A stretch of 5,583 nt of DNA from contig DAIRET010000181.1 of assembly GCA_036795455.1 (NCBI GenBank), positions 1-5,583 on the forward strand. Reading direction: 5' to 3'. This DNA comes from DAIRET01 sp036795455. Lineage in GTDB: Bacteria > Bacteroidota > Ignavibacteria > Ignavibacteriales > Ignavibacteriaceae. The notes under the pieces were generated by a model. The model ran no database searches. It was not told the DNA's origin and was given only the letters and a program-made list of their open reading frames with translations. Below are positions 5,394-5,583 of the stretch, one piece after another. A program made the translations under genes and the position numbers. How positions within the stretch are numbered: position 1 is the first letter of the stretch; each line of letters begins with the position of its first letter.

Positions 5394-5570
5394 ACCAAAT
5401 AGCCCCATTTTTCAAAAATGACCAATTTACCCCTTGAGGCTAATTGGTTATGGGGCTAAGTGGTCACTTTTTCGACCACTTAGCCCCAAAAATGACCAAT
5501 TAGCCCCAAAAACCTAACCACTTAACCCCAAAATGACCAATTAACCCCAAATACCCTACCAAATAGCTAT
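5394..5570. repeat. Cluster of short degenerate repeats, both orientations
   Basis: The core 13-mer (plus-strand form ACCAMTTARCCCC, usually followed by AAAA) occurs at 5394-5406 (ACCAAATAGCCCC), 5421-5433 (ACCAATTTACCCC), 5475-5487, 5495-5507, 5517-5529, 5536-5548 and, decayed, 5558-5570. Inverted copies lie at 5436-5448 and 5452-5464. In the right half the copies alternate ACCACTTA / ACCAATTA and start 20, 22, 19 and 22 bp apart, giving a 41-42-bp double unit. Copies 1 and 2 are separated by a small palindrome, CATTTTTCAAAAATG (5406-5420). No gene fits the region 5365-5583. Possible identities are terminal repeats of an IS21-like element or derivative, an iteron/operator-like array, or a lineage-specific intergenic repeat. 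The cluster may continue past the right edge. Confidence 0.85.
5436..5507. repeat. Long inverted repeat at the centre of the repeat cluster
   Basis: Inner arms GGGGCTAAGTGGTC (5452-5465) and GACCACTTAGCCCC (5474-5487) are a perfect 14-bp inverted repeat around an 8-nt loop (ACTTTTTC). Outer arms 5436-5448 and 5495-5507 pair over 12 of 13 positions, separated from the inner stem by 3 and 7 unpaired bases. Together they could form a hairpin or cruciform with 26 pairs. No U-tract follows on either strand, so it is not a standard terminator. Confidence 0.85.
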
Positions 5571-5583
5571 AAAAATGATCGAA

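Noticed and set aside
5365..5415. Longer T9SS protein starting at the TTG at 5415
   Set aside because: The added 17 residues (MKNGAIWLTNSESGRKV) lie in the repeat cluster, give no signal peptide and have no clear ribosome site. The ATG at 5364 has AGGA at a workable distance.
5452..5487. Rho-independent terminator for a gene to the right
   Set aside because: The stem is strong, but neither strand has a T-run directly after it; the T-run is inside the loop.
5452..5550. G-quadruplex on the minus strand from repeated GGGG runs
   Set aside because: The GGGG runs are 15-18 nt apart, so the loops would be too long for a convincing quadruplex.
5394..5570. CRISPR array
   Set aside because: Units are only 13-14 bp, vary from copy to copy, occur in both orientations, and are separated by 6-9 bp A-rich linkers with no unique spacers.

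Overview
The window looks like a chromosomal segment from a member of the Ignavibacteria / Bacteroidota-Chlorobi lineage. The main clue is the large secreted protein at the right. It ends in a type IX secretion (T9SS) C-terminal sorting domain in the style common in Ignavibacteria: an NYPNPFNP motif, then VVYDILGREV, then SSGVYFYRL, then a basic/hydrophobic tail. DNA is AT-rich. Every gene I can support is on the minus strand, so the window reads biologically from right to left.

Layout, in transcription order. (1) 5583 to about 5318 holds no convincing gene. It contains an unusual cluster of about ten short degenerate repeats (plus-strand form ACCAMTTARCCCC followed by an A-tract) in both orientations, including a perfect 14-bp inverted repeat that sits inside a longer imperfect one. 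One copy lies inside the 5' end of the next gene. (2) 5364-3430 encodes a 644-aa predicted cell-surface or secreted protein: a beta-propeller made of two-component-regulator-type repeats, a beta-sandwich-like linker and the T9SS sorting domain. (3) 3429-3208 is intergenic, with a possible sigma70-type promoter, two small hairpins and a strong Shine-Dalgarno. (4) 3207 to the left edge is a compact five-gene run: ssb; a CNNM/CorC-type (GldE-like) membrane protein with a TTG start; a small one-helix membrane protein of unknown function; an MCE/MlaD-type lipid-transport protein; and the first 79 codons of gamma-glutamyltransferase. The last four genes overlap in sequence (23, 11 and 23 bp), which suggests translational coupling in one operon.

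How the genes relate. The ssb / GldE-like pair resembles an arrangement I recall from gliding Bacteroidota, where gldE follows ssb. The downstream genes all concern the envelope: inner-membrane CBS protein, small membrane protein, MCE lipid carrier, exported gamma-glutamyltransferase. No single pathway joins them beyond the envelope theme. The part least explained by known families is the repeat cluster at 5318-5570. My best readings are the ends of an IS21-like element or a small non-autonomous derivative, or an iteron/operator-like protein-binding array; the sequence alone does not decide.
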